From the NCBI GenBank assembly GCA_963708425.1, contig OY970206.1:2232001-2296000 (forward strand): a stretch of 64,000 nucleotides of DNA, given 5' to 3'. The notes under the pieces are model-generated. The model was given only the letters and a program-made list of their open reading frames with translations. It did not search any database and was not told where the DNA came from. The translations under genes were made by a program, and so were the position numbers. This document shows, piece by piece, positions 1 through 8,736 of the stretch. The DNA is from JACMNW01 sp963708425 (GTDB lineage Bacteria > Pseudomonadota > Alphaproteobacteria > Rhodobacterales > Rhodobacteraceae). The stretch's first letter is position 1. The number at the start of each line of letters is the position of its first letter.

Positions 1-51
1 GATTGGGGCGAAAACGATGTGCCCGCCGACCCGTTCGGCGACAGCGAATAG
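1..51 (+). CDS. C-terminal tail of an upstream gene cut by the window edge
   Basis: Frame 1 is open from base 1 and ends at TAG 49-51, encoding the last 16 residues (DWGENDVPADPFGDSE). The acidic, Pro-rich tail ends 11 bp before the ATP12 start, which fits a co-transcribed upstream gene. Rhodobacterales often have a HAD-family hydrolase just before the ATP12 gene, but 16 residues are too few to assign a family, so the product is left open. Confidence 0.5.
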   Translation, partial: DWGENDVPADPFGDSE

Positions 52-62
52 GCTCGGGCGCA

Positions 63-770
63 ATGGCGGGATGGAAGGCTAAACGCTTCTGGAAACAGGC
101 CACCGCTACGGCCTGTGACGGTGGCTTTACGGTGCATCTAGATGATCGCCCGGTACGAACGCCGCTGAAAACCGCACTCGTGGTGCCGACCCTTGCCATG
201 GCGCAGGCGATTGCCGCCGAATGGGATGCACAGACCGGGCTGATCAAGCCGCAAACCATGCCTGTCACCCGGTCTGCCAATTCCGCGATTGACAAGATCG
301 TGCCGCAGTTCGACGAAGTGGCGACGCTGGTTGCCGCCTATGGCGCGTCAGACCTGCTATGCTACCGCGCTGAAGCACCGCAAGCGCTGGTGGCACAGCA
401 GGCGCAGGCATGGAGCCCTATCGTCGCTTGGGCCGCCGATGCCCTGCACGCGCCGCTGGTTACAACTGCTGGTATCGTGCCCATCGAACAACCCGCAGCC
501 GCCCTTGACCAGTTGCAATCGCGCGTCTTTGCGCTTGATGCGTTCCGGCTGGCCGGGTTGCACGATCTGGTGGCAATCAGTGGCTCGCTGGTTTTGGCCT
601 TTGCCGTTACGCACGGTCGACTAAGCGCCGAAGACGCCTGGGCGCTGTCAAGAATTGACGAAACTTGGCAACGCGAGCTGTGGGGGCAAGACGAAGAAGC
701 CGCCGAATTAGAGGCGCATCGCCACCGCAGCTTTCTTGAAGCAGACCGATTCTATCAATTGTGTGGGTAA
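63..770 (+). CDS. ATP12 family chaperone for F1 ATP synthase assembly
   Basis: The 235-residue protein matches the ATP12 family, which in mitochondria binds the F1 alpha subunit before assembly; the bacterial role is inferred. Family hallmarks visible are an N-terminal FWKQAT segment followed by DDRPVRTPLKT, an EWDAQ element near residue 57, PVTRSANSAID, and DLLCYRAEAP. An open frame continues further upstream, but I chose ATG 63 because MAGWKAKRFWK is the expected N-terminus and the longer version would overlap the preceding gene tail. The F0 genes lie about 35 kb away in this window, so it is not clustered with its client. Confidence 0.88.
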   Translation: MAGWKAKRFWKQATATACDGGFTVHLDDRPVRTPLKTALVVPTLAMAQAIAAEWDAQTGLIKPQTMPVTRSANSAIDKIVPQFDEVATLVAAYGASDLLCYRAEAPQALVAQQAQAWSPIVAWAADALHAPLVTTAGIVPIEQPAAALDQLQSRVFALDAFRLAGLHDLVAISGSLVLAFAVTHGRLSAEDAWALSRIDETWQRELWGQDEEAAELEAHRHRSFLEADRFYQLCG

Positions 771-907
771 CAATCCGTCGTGGCGCGGGCGGATGCCCTA
801 AAACTTAGTCGGTTTGCAGGCGTAATGCCTTGTATATAGGCAATTTTCGTTACTATCCCTTGTTTGTCTTGACCTTTCAAAGCGCTTCGGCAGAAAGTAA
901 TAGGTAC

Positions 908-951
908 TTGGGGCACTGCCCCGGCACTCCTTGCCCCAAACCATTGGGGCA
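908..951 (+). promoter_or_regulatory. Competing hairpins in the bztA leader
   Basis: Three 8-base segments lie 48-91 bases before the bztA start: TTGGGGCA (908-915), TGCCCCAA (932-939) and TTGGGGCA (944-951). The middle one can pair perfectly with either neighbour, so the two stems are mutually exclusive. This is the layout of an attenuator or anti-sequestering leader. No T-run follows either stem, so simple intrinsic termination is not shown. Function is inference. Confidence 0.4.
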
Positions 952-998
952 CAAATAAAACCGTCTGAAGACAGGCGGAAACTCAGGAAGAGGTAAGT

Positions 999-2018
999 AT
1001 GAAAAAAATCGCATTTCTTGGTGCGTTGTCTGTCGTTGCACTTGGTGCCGGCATGGCAGCTGCCGGAACACTCGACGACGTAAAGGCTCGTGGCGAACTG
1101 ATCTGCGGCTCGAACGCAGCTTTGGCCGGTTTTGCAGCACCTGACGCGAATGGCGTGTATCAAGGCTTTGACGTCGCGATCTGCCGCGCTGTCGCGGCCG
1201 CCGTTCTGGGCGACCCGATGAAGGTGAAGTTCGTTCCGACCACTGGTGAAACCCGTTTCACCGCATTGGCATCGGGCGAAATCGACCTGCTGTCGCGCAC
1301 CACCACCTGGACCTACAGCCGTGATACCGACCTGAAGTTCACCTTTGTTGGCGTGAACTACTATGACGGTCAGGGCTTTATGGTGAAGAAAGCGCTTGGC
1401 GTTTCTTCGGCCAAGGAACTTGAAGGTGCTACGATCTGCATCCAGACTGGCACCACGACAGAACTGAACCTGGCCGACTATTTCAAGTCGAACAACCTGA
1501 CTTACGAGCCGGTTCCGATCAAGGACAATGCTGAAGCTGAACAGCTGTATTCCGCTGGTTCCTGCGACGTGTACACCACAGACGCATCTGGCCTTGCAGC
1601 CACCCGCGCGACCTTCGCTGATGCGGCAGAACACATCATTCTGCCAGAAATCATCTCGAAAGAGCCGCTTGGGCCACTGGTTCGCCACGGCGATGATCAG
1701 TGGGCTGACATCGTGAAATGGACCTATAACGCGCTGGTCGCCGCCGAAGAATATGGCGTCACCTCGACCAACATCGCAGAACTGTCGGCAGCACCGGGCA
1801 ATAACCCCGAGATCAACCGTCTGCTCGGCACTGAAGGCGAAATGGGCGCGATGATGGGTCTTGATAAAGACTGGGCCAAACGCGCGATCATGGCGGGCGG
1901 CAACTACGGCGAGATTTTCGCTGCCAACATCGGCGAGTTTACCCCGATTGGTCTGGCTCGTGGTCTGAATGCACTGTGGACCCAAGGCGGCCTGCAGTAC
2001 TCACCACCGTTCCGGTAA
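999..2018 (+). CDS. bztA: Periplasmic Glu/Gln/Asp/Asn-binding protein BztA
   Basis: This 339-residue substrate-binding protein belongs to the AapJ/BztA family of general L-amino-acid ABC importers. It begins with a cleavable signal peptide (MKKIAFLGALSVVALGAGMAAA) and continues with the family pattern TLDDVKARGELICGSNAALAGFA and GFDVAICRAVAAA. Four conserved-type cysteines (for example in LICG and ATICIQTG) fit disulfide pairs of this family. A strong AGGAAGAGG site precedes ATG 999. It heads bztABCD and is followed by an intrinsic terminator that probably lowers read-through into the permease genes, giving excess binding protein. Confidence 0.93.
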   Translation: MKKIAFLGALSVVALGAGMAAAGTLDDVKARGELICGSNAALAGFAAPDANGVYQGFDVAICRAVAAAVLGDPMKVKFVPTTGETRFTALASGEIDLLSRTTTWTYSRDTDLKFTFVGVNYYDGQGFMVKKALGVSSAKELEGATICIQTGTTTELNLADYFKSNNLTYEPVPIKDNAEAEQLYSAGSCDVYTTDASGLAATRATFADAAEHIILPEIISKEPLGPLVRHGDDQWADIVKWTYNALVAAEEYGVTSTNIAELSAAPGNNPEINRLLGTEGEMGAMMGLDKDWAKRAIMAGGNYGEIFAANIGEFTPIGLARGLNALWTQGGLQYSPPFR

Positions 2019-2030
2019 ATCTATTCTGAT

Positions 2031-2060
2031 AAAGGCGCGCTGTAACGGCGCGCCTTTTTT
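2031..2060 (+). terminator. Terminator or attenuator between bztA and bztB
   Basis: A perfect 10-bp stem, AAAGGCGCGC (2031-2040) with GCGCGCCTTT (2048-2057), has a 7-base loop and is followed by a run of T to 2060. It sits 12 bases after the bztA stop. As in other ABC operons, partial termination here would make the binding protein more abundant than the membrane parts. Confidence 0.85.
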
Positions 2061-2161
2061 CTATCACCAGCACGAAAGATCCAGGCTGACCGGGTTGCCA
2101 TTTGGCGCTGGTCGCACAACCCGGAAAATCGGGGGCGAGGCTTGGCACGACAGGGGGTTTT

Positions 2162-3412
2162 ATGACGCTGAATATAGACGCACCAAAAAGCGGCTTCCGT
2201 TTGGGTATGCTGCTATACGACACGCGGTATCGGTCAATCACGATACAAGTGGTGTTCCTGGCACTGTTCGTCGCGTTGATGGCGTGGCTGGTTCAAAACA
2301 CAGTCCAGAACTTCGAGGCGTTGGGTAAGAACTTCAGTTATGACTATCTTGGCGTGCGGGCCGGGTATGACATCAACCAAATGCTGGTGGAATACACCAA
2401 TGACAGCACGCATGGTCGCGCCCTTCTGATCGGGCTGTTGAACACCCTATTCATGGCAGTGATCAGTTGCGCGCTTGCCACGCTGATCGGCGTCTTTGCC
2501 GGCGTGCTGCGCCTGTCGAAAAACTGGGTCGTGGCCCGGTTGATGACTGTCTACGTCGAACTGTTTCGCAACGTGCCGGTCCTTTTGTGGATCGTGCTGG
2601 TTAACGCCATATTTTCTGTCTCGATGCCCGCGCCGAATGCTTTCAGGGGCGAAGATGCAACGGCTTCGATGATTTTCGGGTCTGTCGCCATTACCAATCG
2701 TGGTGTCTACGTGCCCGAGCCGCTGTTTACGCGGTCGCTTGGCAATATCGACGTTGGTATCTTTCTGATCTCGGTTGATCTTCTGGCGATCATTGCTGTT
2801 ATCGTTGCCAGTGTCTGGGTCTATCGCAGGGTTCAAAGCAGTGCCACTGTCATCCAGAACGCCACCGGCGTGCGCCCCGCGACGCTGTGGAAATCGGCGG
2901 CCATTCTGGTGTTGCCAATTGTTGCACTGCTGCTGGCCTTGGGCTTTCACCTTGGCTACCCCGAACTGAAAGGCTTCAATTTCGTCGGCGGCATCCAGGC
3001 GCGGACATCGCTGATTGCACTGTGGCTGGCGCTGTCGATCTATCACGCCACCTATATCGCCGAAGCCGTGCGTGGTGGCATTCAAGCCATTTCGCGCGGT
3101 CAAACCGAAGCCGCCTATGCCTTGGGTATCCGCCCCGGCCTGACCACCAAGTTGGTTGTTCTACCACAGGCGTTGCGCGTTATCGTGCCGCCGCTGATCT
3201 CGCAGTTTCTGTCGATTACCAAGAACACGTCGCTTGGCATTGCGGTCGGCTACATGGATCTGCGATCCACTCTTGGCGGCATCACGATGAACCAAACTGG
3301 CCGAGAGCTGGAATCCATGCTGTTGATGATGGCGATTTACCTGACCATCAGCCTGATCATTTCTTTCGTGATGAACCTCTATAACCGCAGCATCAAGTTG
3401 AAGGAGCGTTAA
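2162..3412 (+). CDS. bztB: Amino-acid ABC transporter permease BztB
   Basis: The 416-residue protein is the first of two long HisM-type permeases of the Bzt/Aap importer. It has an N-terminal membrane segment (about residues 24-45), a long periplasmic stretch, and the C-terminal permease core with the ABC-coupling EAA loop (RGGIQAISRGQTEAAYALGI). An open frame extends 60 bases upstream, but ATG 2162 gives the usual MTLNIDAPKSGFRLG N-terminus and has GGGGG in front. It would pair with BztC in the inner membrane. The gene stops 1 base before bztC starts. Confidence 0.9.
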   Translation: MTLNIDAPKSGFRLGMLLYDTRYRSITIQVVFLALFVALMAWLVQNTVQNFEALGKNFSYDYLGVRAGYDINQMLVEYTNDSTHGRALLIGLLNTLFMAVISCALATLIGVFAGVLRLSKNWVVARLMTVYVELFRNVPVLLWIVLVNAIFSVSMPAPNAFRGEDATASMIFGSVAITNRGVYVPEPLFTRSLGNIDVGIFLISVDLLAIIAVIVASVWVYRRVQSSATVIQNATGVRPATLWKSAAILVLPIVALLLALGFHLGYPELKGFNFVGGIQARTSLIALWLALSIYHATYIAEAVRGGIQAISRGQTEAAYALGIRPGLTTKLVVLPQALRVIVPPLISQFLSITKNTSLGIAVGYMDLRSTLGGITMNQTGRELESMLLMMAIYLTISLIISFVMNLYNRSIKLKER

Positions 3413-3413
3413 G

Positions 3414-4724
3414 ATGGTCAAAACATCCCCGGCCTACGTTCGCTCCGAAATGATCGCGCAGCAGAAGCCACCGATATCGCAGGTGGGGGCGGTGCGGTGG
3501 ATGCGCGAAAACCTGTTCTCCGGCCCGCTGAACACCATCCTGACGCTGGTTTCGCTTTACGCCGTCTACTTCATTGTCACGCTGATTGGCCCGTGGCTGA
3601 TGCGGTCGGTGTGGGATGCCAACAGTCTGGCGGAATGCCGTCAGATCGCCGCTGCCAAATACGGTGAAGGTGTTGAAGGCGCGTGTTTTGCCTTGATCCG
3701 CGAACGCTGGAACCAGCTTCTGTTCGGCTTTTACCCGCGCGAGCTGTACTGGCGCCCGGTGCTGACCTTTGTCTTGATGCTGGTTGCTTTTGCGCCAGCG
3801 CTGTTCCCCAGCTTGCCTCGCAAGATGCTGTGGTTCACGGCGGTTTTTCCGGCTGTGGGGTTCTGGCTCCTTTGGGGTGGGCCTGTCTGGCTGCCGATCA
3901 CCATTGTGCTTGGCTTGGCGGCGACGGCGTATGTCGGCCTGTTGGTGTCACAATGGCGCGGCATGTTGTTCGGGGTATTGGCCGCCGTTGCGGTTTTCAT
4001 TCTGATCTTCTTTTTCCCAGTCAGAAGCGGCATTGAAGAAGCGCTTGAAAGAATTCTGCCGCTGAGCATTCAAAAACTGCAATCGGATGATATGGGCGGA
4101 TTTCTTCTGTCGCTGACCATCGGCATTTCGGGGATCGTGTTTTCGCTTCCCATCGGCATTTTGCTGGCGCTTGGACGGCAATCCGACATGCCGCTGGTCA
4201 AGATGATCTGCGTGGGCTTTATCGAGATTATCCGCGGCGTGCCTTTGATCACCTTGCTGTTCACCGCATCGTTGCTGCTGAACTACTTCCTGCCGCCCGG
4301 CACGAATTTCGACATCATCTTGCGCGTGATCATCATGGTAACGCTGTTCGCCGCCGCCTACATGGCCGAGGTGATCCGGGGGGGATTGGCCGCCCTGCCG
4401 CGCGGGCAATATGAGGCCGCCGACGCGCTGGGCCTGAACTACTGGCAGGCGCAGCAGCACATCATCATGCCGCAGGCGCTCAAGGTATCGATCCCGAACA
4501 TCGTCAGCAACTTCATCGGGCTGTTCAAAGACACCACGCTGGTGATCTTTATTGGCCTGCTTGACCCGCTGGCATTGGTCAGTGCGATCCGCGCCGATAC
4601 CGCGTGGAGCGGCACCTATTGGGAACCGATCATCTTCGTCGGTTTCTTGTTCTTCATCGTCTGCTTCAGCATGTCCCGCTACTCTATGTATCTGGAAAAC
4701 AAGCTGAAAACCGATCACCGCTAA
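3414..4724 (+). CDS. bztC: Amino-acid ABC transporter permease BztC
   Basis: This 436-residue inner-membrane permease is the second Bzt/Aap subunit. The core permease domain lies in the C-terminal half and carries the EAA loop in RGGLAALPRGQYEAADALGL. The N-terminal half holds extra membrane helices and a periplasmic insert with two cysteines (CRQIAAAKYGEGVEGAC), typical of the long Bzt permeases. AAGGAG stands 9 bases before ATG 3414. Tight spacing on both sides places it in the bzt operon. Confidence 0.92.
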   Translation: MVKTSPAYVRSEMIAQQKPPISQVGAVRWMRENLFSGPLNTILTLVSLYAVYFIVTLIGPWLMRSVWDANSLAECRQIAAAKYGEGVEGACFALIRERWNQLLFGFYPRELYWRPVLTFVLMLVAFAPALFPSLPRKMLWFTAVFPAVGFWLLWGGPVWLPITIVLGLAATAYVGLLVSQWRGMLFGVLAAVAVFILIFFFPVRSGIEEALERILPLSIQKLQSDDMGGFLLSLTIGISGIVFSLPIGILLALGRQSDMPLVKMICVGFIEIIRGVPLITLLFTASLLLNYFLPPGTNFDIILRVIIMVTLFAAAYMAEVIRGGLAALPRGQYEAADALGLNYWQAQQHIIMPQALKVSIPNIVSNFIGLFKDTTLVIFIGLLDPLALVSAIRADTAWSGTYWEPIIFVGFLFFIVCFSMSRYSMYLENKLKTDHR

Positions 4725-4734
4725 GGGGAAAACC

Positions 4735-5511
4735 ATGGCCGAAACTGCAAAACGCGCAAAAATGGAAATCTCCGATGAGGTGGCCATTGAAATCAACCAG
4801 ATGAACAAGTGGTACGGCACCTTCCACGTGCTGCGCGACATCAACATGACGGTCAACCGGGGTGAACGCATCGTTATCTGCGGCCCGTCGGGGTCTGGAA
4901 AATCAACGCTGATCCGCTGCATCAACCGGCTAGAAGAACACCAACAGGGCAAGATCGTCGTCGATGGTACCGAGTTGACCTCAGACCTGAAGAATATCGA
5001 CAAAGTCCGGTCGGAAGTTGGCATGGTGTTTCAACACTTCAACCTGTTCCCGCATCTGACCATTCTGGAAAACCTGACGCTGGCCCCGATCTGGGTGCGC
5101 AAAACGCCGAAACGCGAAGCCGAAGAAGTGGCGATGCACTTTCTGGGCAAGGTCAAAATCCCGGAACAGGCGCATAAATACCCTGGTCAATTGTCGGGCG
5201 GACAGCAGCAGCGCGTCGCCATCGCCCGCAGTCTGTGCATGAAGCCGCGCATCATGCTGTTCGATGAACCCACCTCGGCGCTTGATCCCGAAATGATCAA
5301 AGAAGTGCTGGATACGATGATCGAGCTGGCGCAGGAAGGCATGACCATGCTGTGCGTCACGCATGAGATGGGCTTTGCCCAAGCGGTGGCGAACCGGGTG
5401 ATCTTTATGGATCAGGGGCAGATTGTCGAACAGAACGAGCCGAAAGAGTTCTTCAACAACCCGAAATCAGACCGCACCAAGCTGTTCCTGAGCCAGATTT
5501 TGGGGCACTAG
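4735..5511 (+). CDS. bztD: Amino-acid ABC transporter ATPase BztD
   Basis: This is the 258-residue ATPase that drives the BztABC importer. Visible motifs are Walker A GPSGSGKST (residues 50-58), Q-loop in VFQHFNLFPH, signature LSGGQQQ (153-159), Walker B LFDEP with D177 and E178, and the switch His in VTHEMGF. The length is usual for polar-amino-acid ATPases. It closes the operon; the gene convergent to it ends 13 bases downstream. Confidence 0.94.
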   Translation: MAETAKRAKMEISDEVAIEINQMNKWYGTFHVLRDINMTVNRGERIVICGPSGSGKSTLIRCINRLEEHQQGKIVVDGTELTSDLKNIDKVRSEVGMVFQHFNLFPHLTILENLTLAPIWVRKTPKREAEEVAMHFLGKVKIPEQAHKYPGQLSGGQQQRVAIARSLCMKPRIMLFDEPTSALDPEMIKEVLDTMIELAQEGMTMLCVTHEMGFAQAVANRVIFMDQGQIVEQNEPKEFFNNPKSDRTKLFLSQILGH

Positions 5512-5524
5512 AGCCGTCCGCGGC

Positions 5525-5683
5525 TCAGCCTTTTTTCTTCGCCTCGGCGGCGGCCTTCATCCGCGCCAGAAGCTCCTCCTTTGAAGGGCGCGCGCCTTTG
5601 GCCGCCTCCGCCTTGGTGGCGGGTGATTTGTGGCGAAACAAATCCTTGCTCAACTTGGGGTTTCCCGATTTTCCGTAATCCAT
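5525..5683 (-). CDS. Small charged protein, 52 residues, function unknown
   Basis: A short frame on the minus strand encodes a 52-residue protein that starts MDYGKSGNPKLSKDLF and ends with an Ala/Lys-rich helix (ELLARMKAAAEAKKKG). GGAAAG lies 6-11 bases before the ATG at 5683. Lys, Ala and Glu dominate, and the tail should form a charged helix. It sits between bztD (convergent, 13-bp gap) and the histidine phosphatase gene, which is upstream of it on the same strand with a 23-bp gap. I do not recognise the family. It is shorter than many gene callers' cut-offs. Confidence 0.6.
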   Translation of the reverse strand: MDYGKSGNPKLSKDLFRHKSPATKAEAAKGARPSKEELLARMKAAAEAKKKG

Positions 5684-5706
5684 TGGGTGCGCTTTCCGAC
5701 AGGGCT

Positions 5707-6213
5707 TTATAAAGCCAGTTCGCGCGGCACGATGAAATCAAGTGCAATGCCGCTGCCATATGCGGCCTCTTCCCACGATGAAAACGTAAAGTCCACCACC
5801 AGCGTCGCGCCAGTTGGAAAGCGCTGAAATTCCACATTCAGCGGCGCTTGCGCCACCAGCCGTTCGGCAAATTCGGCGATGCCCGGATTGTGGCCGATCA
5901 TCATCACAGTATCCGCCGTGGCATGGCGCAGAACGGCCAGCATCACGTCAGGCCCGGCGTGATAAAGGGCTGGCTTGATCTCCAGTATCGGGGTGCCGGG
6001 CAGCGCTGGCGCAATACCCGACCAGGTTTTGCGCGTACGCTCGGCGTCCGAACACAGCACCTCCTCCGGCACATAGCCGCGTGAGGCAAGCCACTGGCCC
6101 AAATCTGCCGCCGCCGCTTTGCCGCGTTCGTTCAGCGGTCGATCATGATCGGGTACCAGCGGATCATCCCAGCTGGATTTGGCATGTCGCGTCAGGATCA
6201 GGCGTTTGGTCAT
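5707..6213 (-). CDS. SixA-type histidine phosphatase
   Basis: The 168-residue protein belongs to the histidine phosphatase superfamily, short SixA-like branch. The catalytic RHA motif is at residues 9-11 (LILTRHAKSSW), a second conserved Arg cluster is in CSDAERTRKTW, and the second catalytic His is in MMIGHNPG. Such proteins remove phosphate from phosphohistidine or small substrates; the substrate here is not known. I chose ATG 6213 over a longer frame because MTKRLILTRHAKSS is the normal N-terminus and it overlaps the ferredoxin stop by ATGA, showing translational coupling. Confidence 0.85.
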   Translation of the reverse strand: MTKRLILTRHAKSSWDDPLVPDHDRPLNERGKAAAADLGQWLASRGYVPEEVLCSDAERTRKTWSGIAPALPGTPILEIKPALYHAGPDVMLAVLRHATADTVMMIGHNPGIAEFAERLVAQAPLNVEFQRFPTGATLVVDFTFSSWEEAAYGSGIALDFIVPRELAL

Positions 6214-6866
6214 TTGTGGAATTGCCCCATATGATATGCCGATTGTTCTGGCATCCTTGCATAGCCAAGGGACACGGGGCAAGCACGTCGCACAACGCAA
6301 CCGCCCGTCATGCACTCCTGACCGGCTTCGGTATCCAGATAAGTGTGGCAGACGGGAAGATCATACCCCGCACTTGTCAGTGCCCCAACAGGACAGGCGG
6401 TCAGGCAGGGCTTGCCGATGCAAGTATTACAAGGGCGCTGCGGGGCAGGGGGCAATACCACCGCCTGTTTCAGCGCCAGCGCGCCGCGGAACGACACGAA
6501 CAACCCCGCCGTATCATGCACCAGCAGCCTGACCGGGCTGTCCCAGCATCGTCCAGATCTTAGCGCCCATTGGTAGAACGGATGCCAAGGCGGGCCGCCA
6601 AACGGAAACAGCGCCTTGGCCCCCAGATCACAGGCCATGGTGCCAATCACCCGCCGCGACCAGCGATCCACCGGATCAGGCACGCCCCTCTGATACTCAG
6701 CCCACTCCCGCTGCGCCTTCAGATGCGGCCAGAACCCCGGCTCCTTTGGCCCCAGCAACAGCAGCGTCTTGGTGCCACGCGGCAGCCCCTCATCCGGCCC
6801 CACCGCAAAGCCGCCCAACACCACCAACTGCTGCCGTGCTGCCAGCGCGTCTATCTCTGCCAGCAT
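6210..6866 (-). CDS. Ferredoxin-like 4Fe-4S protein
   Basis: This 218-residue protein has a variable N-terminal region and a C-terminal iron-sulfur module: CNTCIGKPCLTACP, then CHTYLDTEAGQEC and CVVRRACP. Cysteine spacing suggests one typical 4Fe-4S cluster and a second, less regular one. The layout resembles a QueG-like ferredoxin half without the B12-binding domain, and no catalytic role can be assigned. The start at 6866 overlaps the desaturase stop (TGATG), and its own stop overlaps the phosphatase start, so the three genes form one tightly coupled operon. Confidence 0.75.
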   Translation of the reverse strand: MLAEIDALAARQQLVVLGGFAVGPDEGLPRGTKTLLLLGPKEPGFWPHLKAQREWAEYQRGVPDPVDRWSRRVIGTMACDLGAKALFPFGGPPWHPFYQWALRSGRCWDSPVRLLVHDTAGLFVSFRGALALKQAVVLPPAPQRPCNTCIGKPCLTACPVGALTSAGYDLPVCHTYLDTEAGQECMTGGCVVRRACPVSLGYARMPEQSAYHMGQFHK

Positions 6867-7660
6867 CACTTTTCCCGGAACGGCAACAGCAGGCTCCACG
6901 CCAGCCGTGCTGGCCGGTCATCTTGCCACCGTAGTCCCACCTGCATGGCATCATGCCCACCGTCGGGCTGTGCCCGATAAGTGCCAAAGATCCGATCCCA
7001 GATCGAAAGGGCAAAGCCGTAATTGCTGTCGTGCTCATATTTATGCACCGAATGGTGAACCCGGTGCATATCGGGCGTCACCAGCACCAGCCGCACGACG
7101 GCATCCAACCATTTGGGCAGGCGCAGATTGGCATGGTTGAACAACGTGGTGCCATTCAACAGCACCTCAAACACCAGAACCGCTATTGCCAGCGGCCCGA
7201 TGAGATAGATCAACCCAATCTTCAACCCCATAGAGGCCGCAATTTCTACCGGATGGAACCGAATACCTGTCGTCACATCCATATCTCGGTCGGCATGGTG
7301 CATCCGGTGAAATCGCCAAAACAACGGCACTTTATGGGTGATCAGATGCTGCGCCCAAATGGCAAAATCCAAGACCAACAGCGCCAGCAAACCCTCAATC
7401 AACCAAGGCCATTGCACCTGATTAAGCAGACCCCAGCCCAAACGCCAAGCATCAACAGCCGCGCCAATCGCCAGAAACGGCAACGCCACGGCCATCGCCC
7501 GCAAGGTCACGGCATTTAAGACCGTGATCGAAATATTGGTGAACCACCGCGTCGCAACTGGTACGCGTCGCTTGCGGCGGGGTACCAGTGCTTCCAACGC
7601 CGCAAACAGCGCGAACAAAGCGAGAAAAATCGAAAACCTGATCGCTGCCTCGTTGGCCAT
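6866..7660 (-). CDS. Sterol desaturase / fatty acid hydroxylase family membrane protein
   Basis: The 264-residue integral membrane protein carries the eight-His di-iron pattern of this superfamily: HLITH (HX3H), HRMHH (HX2HH) and, after two more helices, HRVHH (HX2HH). Several hydrophobic segments lie before and between them. Members add oxygen to or desaturate lipids or carotenoids; the substrate cannot be told from sequence. It is the first gene of an operon with the ferredoxin-like protein, which could supply electrons; this is inference from adjacency. Confidence 0.87.
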   Translation of the reverse strand: MANEAAIRFSIFLALFALFAALEALVPRRKRRVPVATRWFTNISITVLNAVTLRAMAVALPFLAIGAAVDAWRLGWGLLNQVQWPWLIEGLLALLVLDFAIWAQHLITHKVPLFWRFHRMHHADRDMDVTTGIRFHPVEIAASMGLKIGLIYLIGPLAIAVLVFEVLLNGTTLFNHANLRLPKWLDAVVRLVLVTPDMHRVHHSVHKYEHDSNYGFALSIWDRIFGTYRAQPDGGHDAMQVGLRWQDDRPARLAWSLLLPFREK

Positions 7661-7710
7661 CTGTGCCCCTTTTCAAACTATCAAAGTCTAAGCGCAGCAG
7701 CCTCGAAACG

Positions 7711-8607
7711 CTAGCCGCGCCGCGGTTTCACCCGAGGCTCGGTTGACCGGATCAACGACCCCGCACCATGGTCGGTGAACAATTCCAACAGACACGCATT
7801 CGGAATACGGCCGTCCAAGATCACCACCGCCCGCACCCCCGCCTCCAGTGCCGCCAGCGCCGTTTCGGTTTTCGGAATCATCCCGCCCGAGATTACGCCG
7901 TCGGCCATCATCTTGCGCACTTCCGCCGGGGTCATCTGGGTCACCACCTCGCCCGCCGCGTTTTTCACGCCCGAGACATCGGTCAGCAGCAACAACCGGT
8001 CCGCCTGCAACGCGCCGGCAATCGCCCCTGCCGCCGTATCGCCGTTTACATTGAACGTCTCATTGTCTTCCATGCCGGTCGCTACCGGGGCGACCACCGG
8101 GATGATCCCGGCACCGTAAAGATCGCGCAAGACCTGCACGTTCATTTCCACCGGTTTGCCGACAAAACCCAATTCCGGGTCATCGGCGACGCAGACCATC
8201 AGATCATCATCTTTGCCCGAAATTCCAACCGCGCGCCCGCCCGCATCCATAATCGCCTGCACGATGCGCTTGTTGACCAGACCCGACAGGATCATTTCAA
8301 CTACCTGCACCGTCGCCTTGTCGGTCACCCGCTTGCCGCGCACGAATTCCGATTTTATGCCCAGCTTTTCCAGCATCTCATTGATCATCGGGCCGCCGCC
8401 ATGCACCACAACCGGGTTCACGCCGACTTGCCGCATCAGCACGATGTCGCGGGCGAATTCGGCCATCGCAGCATCATCGCCCATGGCGTTGCCGCCGAAT
8501 TTCACCACCACAACTGACCCCGCATAACGTTGCAGATACGGCAGTGCTTCTGAAAGGGTCCGGGCGGTGGTGATGGAATCGCGCATGGCTGCAAGCTGCT
8601 TTTTCAT
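7711..8607 (-). CDS. argB: Acetylglutamate kinase
   Basis: ArgB phosphorylates N-acetyl-L-glutamate in arginine synthesis. The 298-residue protein shows the amino-acid kinase motifs VVKFGGNAM, VVHGGGPMI, and GGMIPKTETALAAL near the C-terminus. An open frame runs far upstream, but ATG 8607 has GGAGG 7 bases before it and gives MKKQLAAMRDS; a second ATG at 8586 is possible. The N-terminal extension before the first strand (TLSEALPYLQRYAG) is normal for arginine-inhibited ArgB. It is separated from engB by an oppositely oriented SDR gene. Confidence 0.94.
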   Translation of the reverse strand: MKKQLAAMRDSITTARTLSEALPYLQRYAGSVVVVKFGGNAMGDDAAMAEFARDIVLMRQVGVNPVVVHGGGPMINEMLEKLGIKSEFVRGKRVTDKATVQVVEMILSGLVNKRIVQAIMDAGGRAVGISGKDDDLMVCVADDPELGFVGKPVEMNVQVLRDLYGAGIIPVVAPVATGMEDNETFNVNGDTAAGAIAGALQADRLLLLTDVSGVKNAAGEVVTQMTPAEVRKMMADGVISGGMIPKTETALAALEAGVRAVVILDGRIPNACLLELFTDHGAGSLIRSTEPRVKPRRG

Positions 8608-8736
8608 TAGGGCCTCCGTCACGCGGAACCCGCGCGTGCATTTGCTACTTGCTTTGTGCCGCCCTGCCAAGACCACACGGCCGTATTGTATTTTCCGACA
8701 GGAAGTGTCAGGTTTTTTGTCAGCAAGGGAACGACC

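Noticed and set aside
918..940. A sigma-54-like promoter (GGCAC then TTGC) in the bztA leader
   Set aside because: The distance between the GG and GC pairs is 10 bases, not the required 12, so RNA polymerase with sigma-54 would not fit. The bases are better explained by the competing stems.
3948..5024. Long minus-strand frames opposite bztC/bztD and other genes (also 23411-24676 opposite ffh)
   Set aside because: They are shadow frames in GC-rich DNA, antisense to clear genes, with no ribosome site or recognisable domain.
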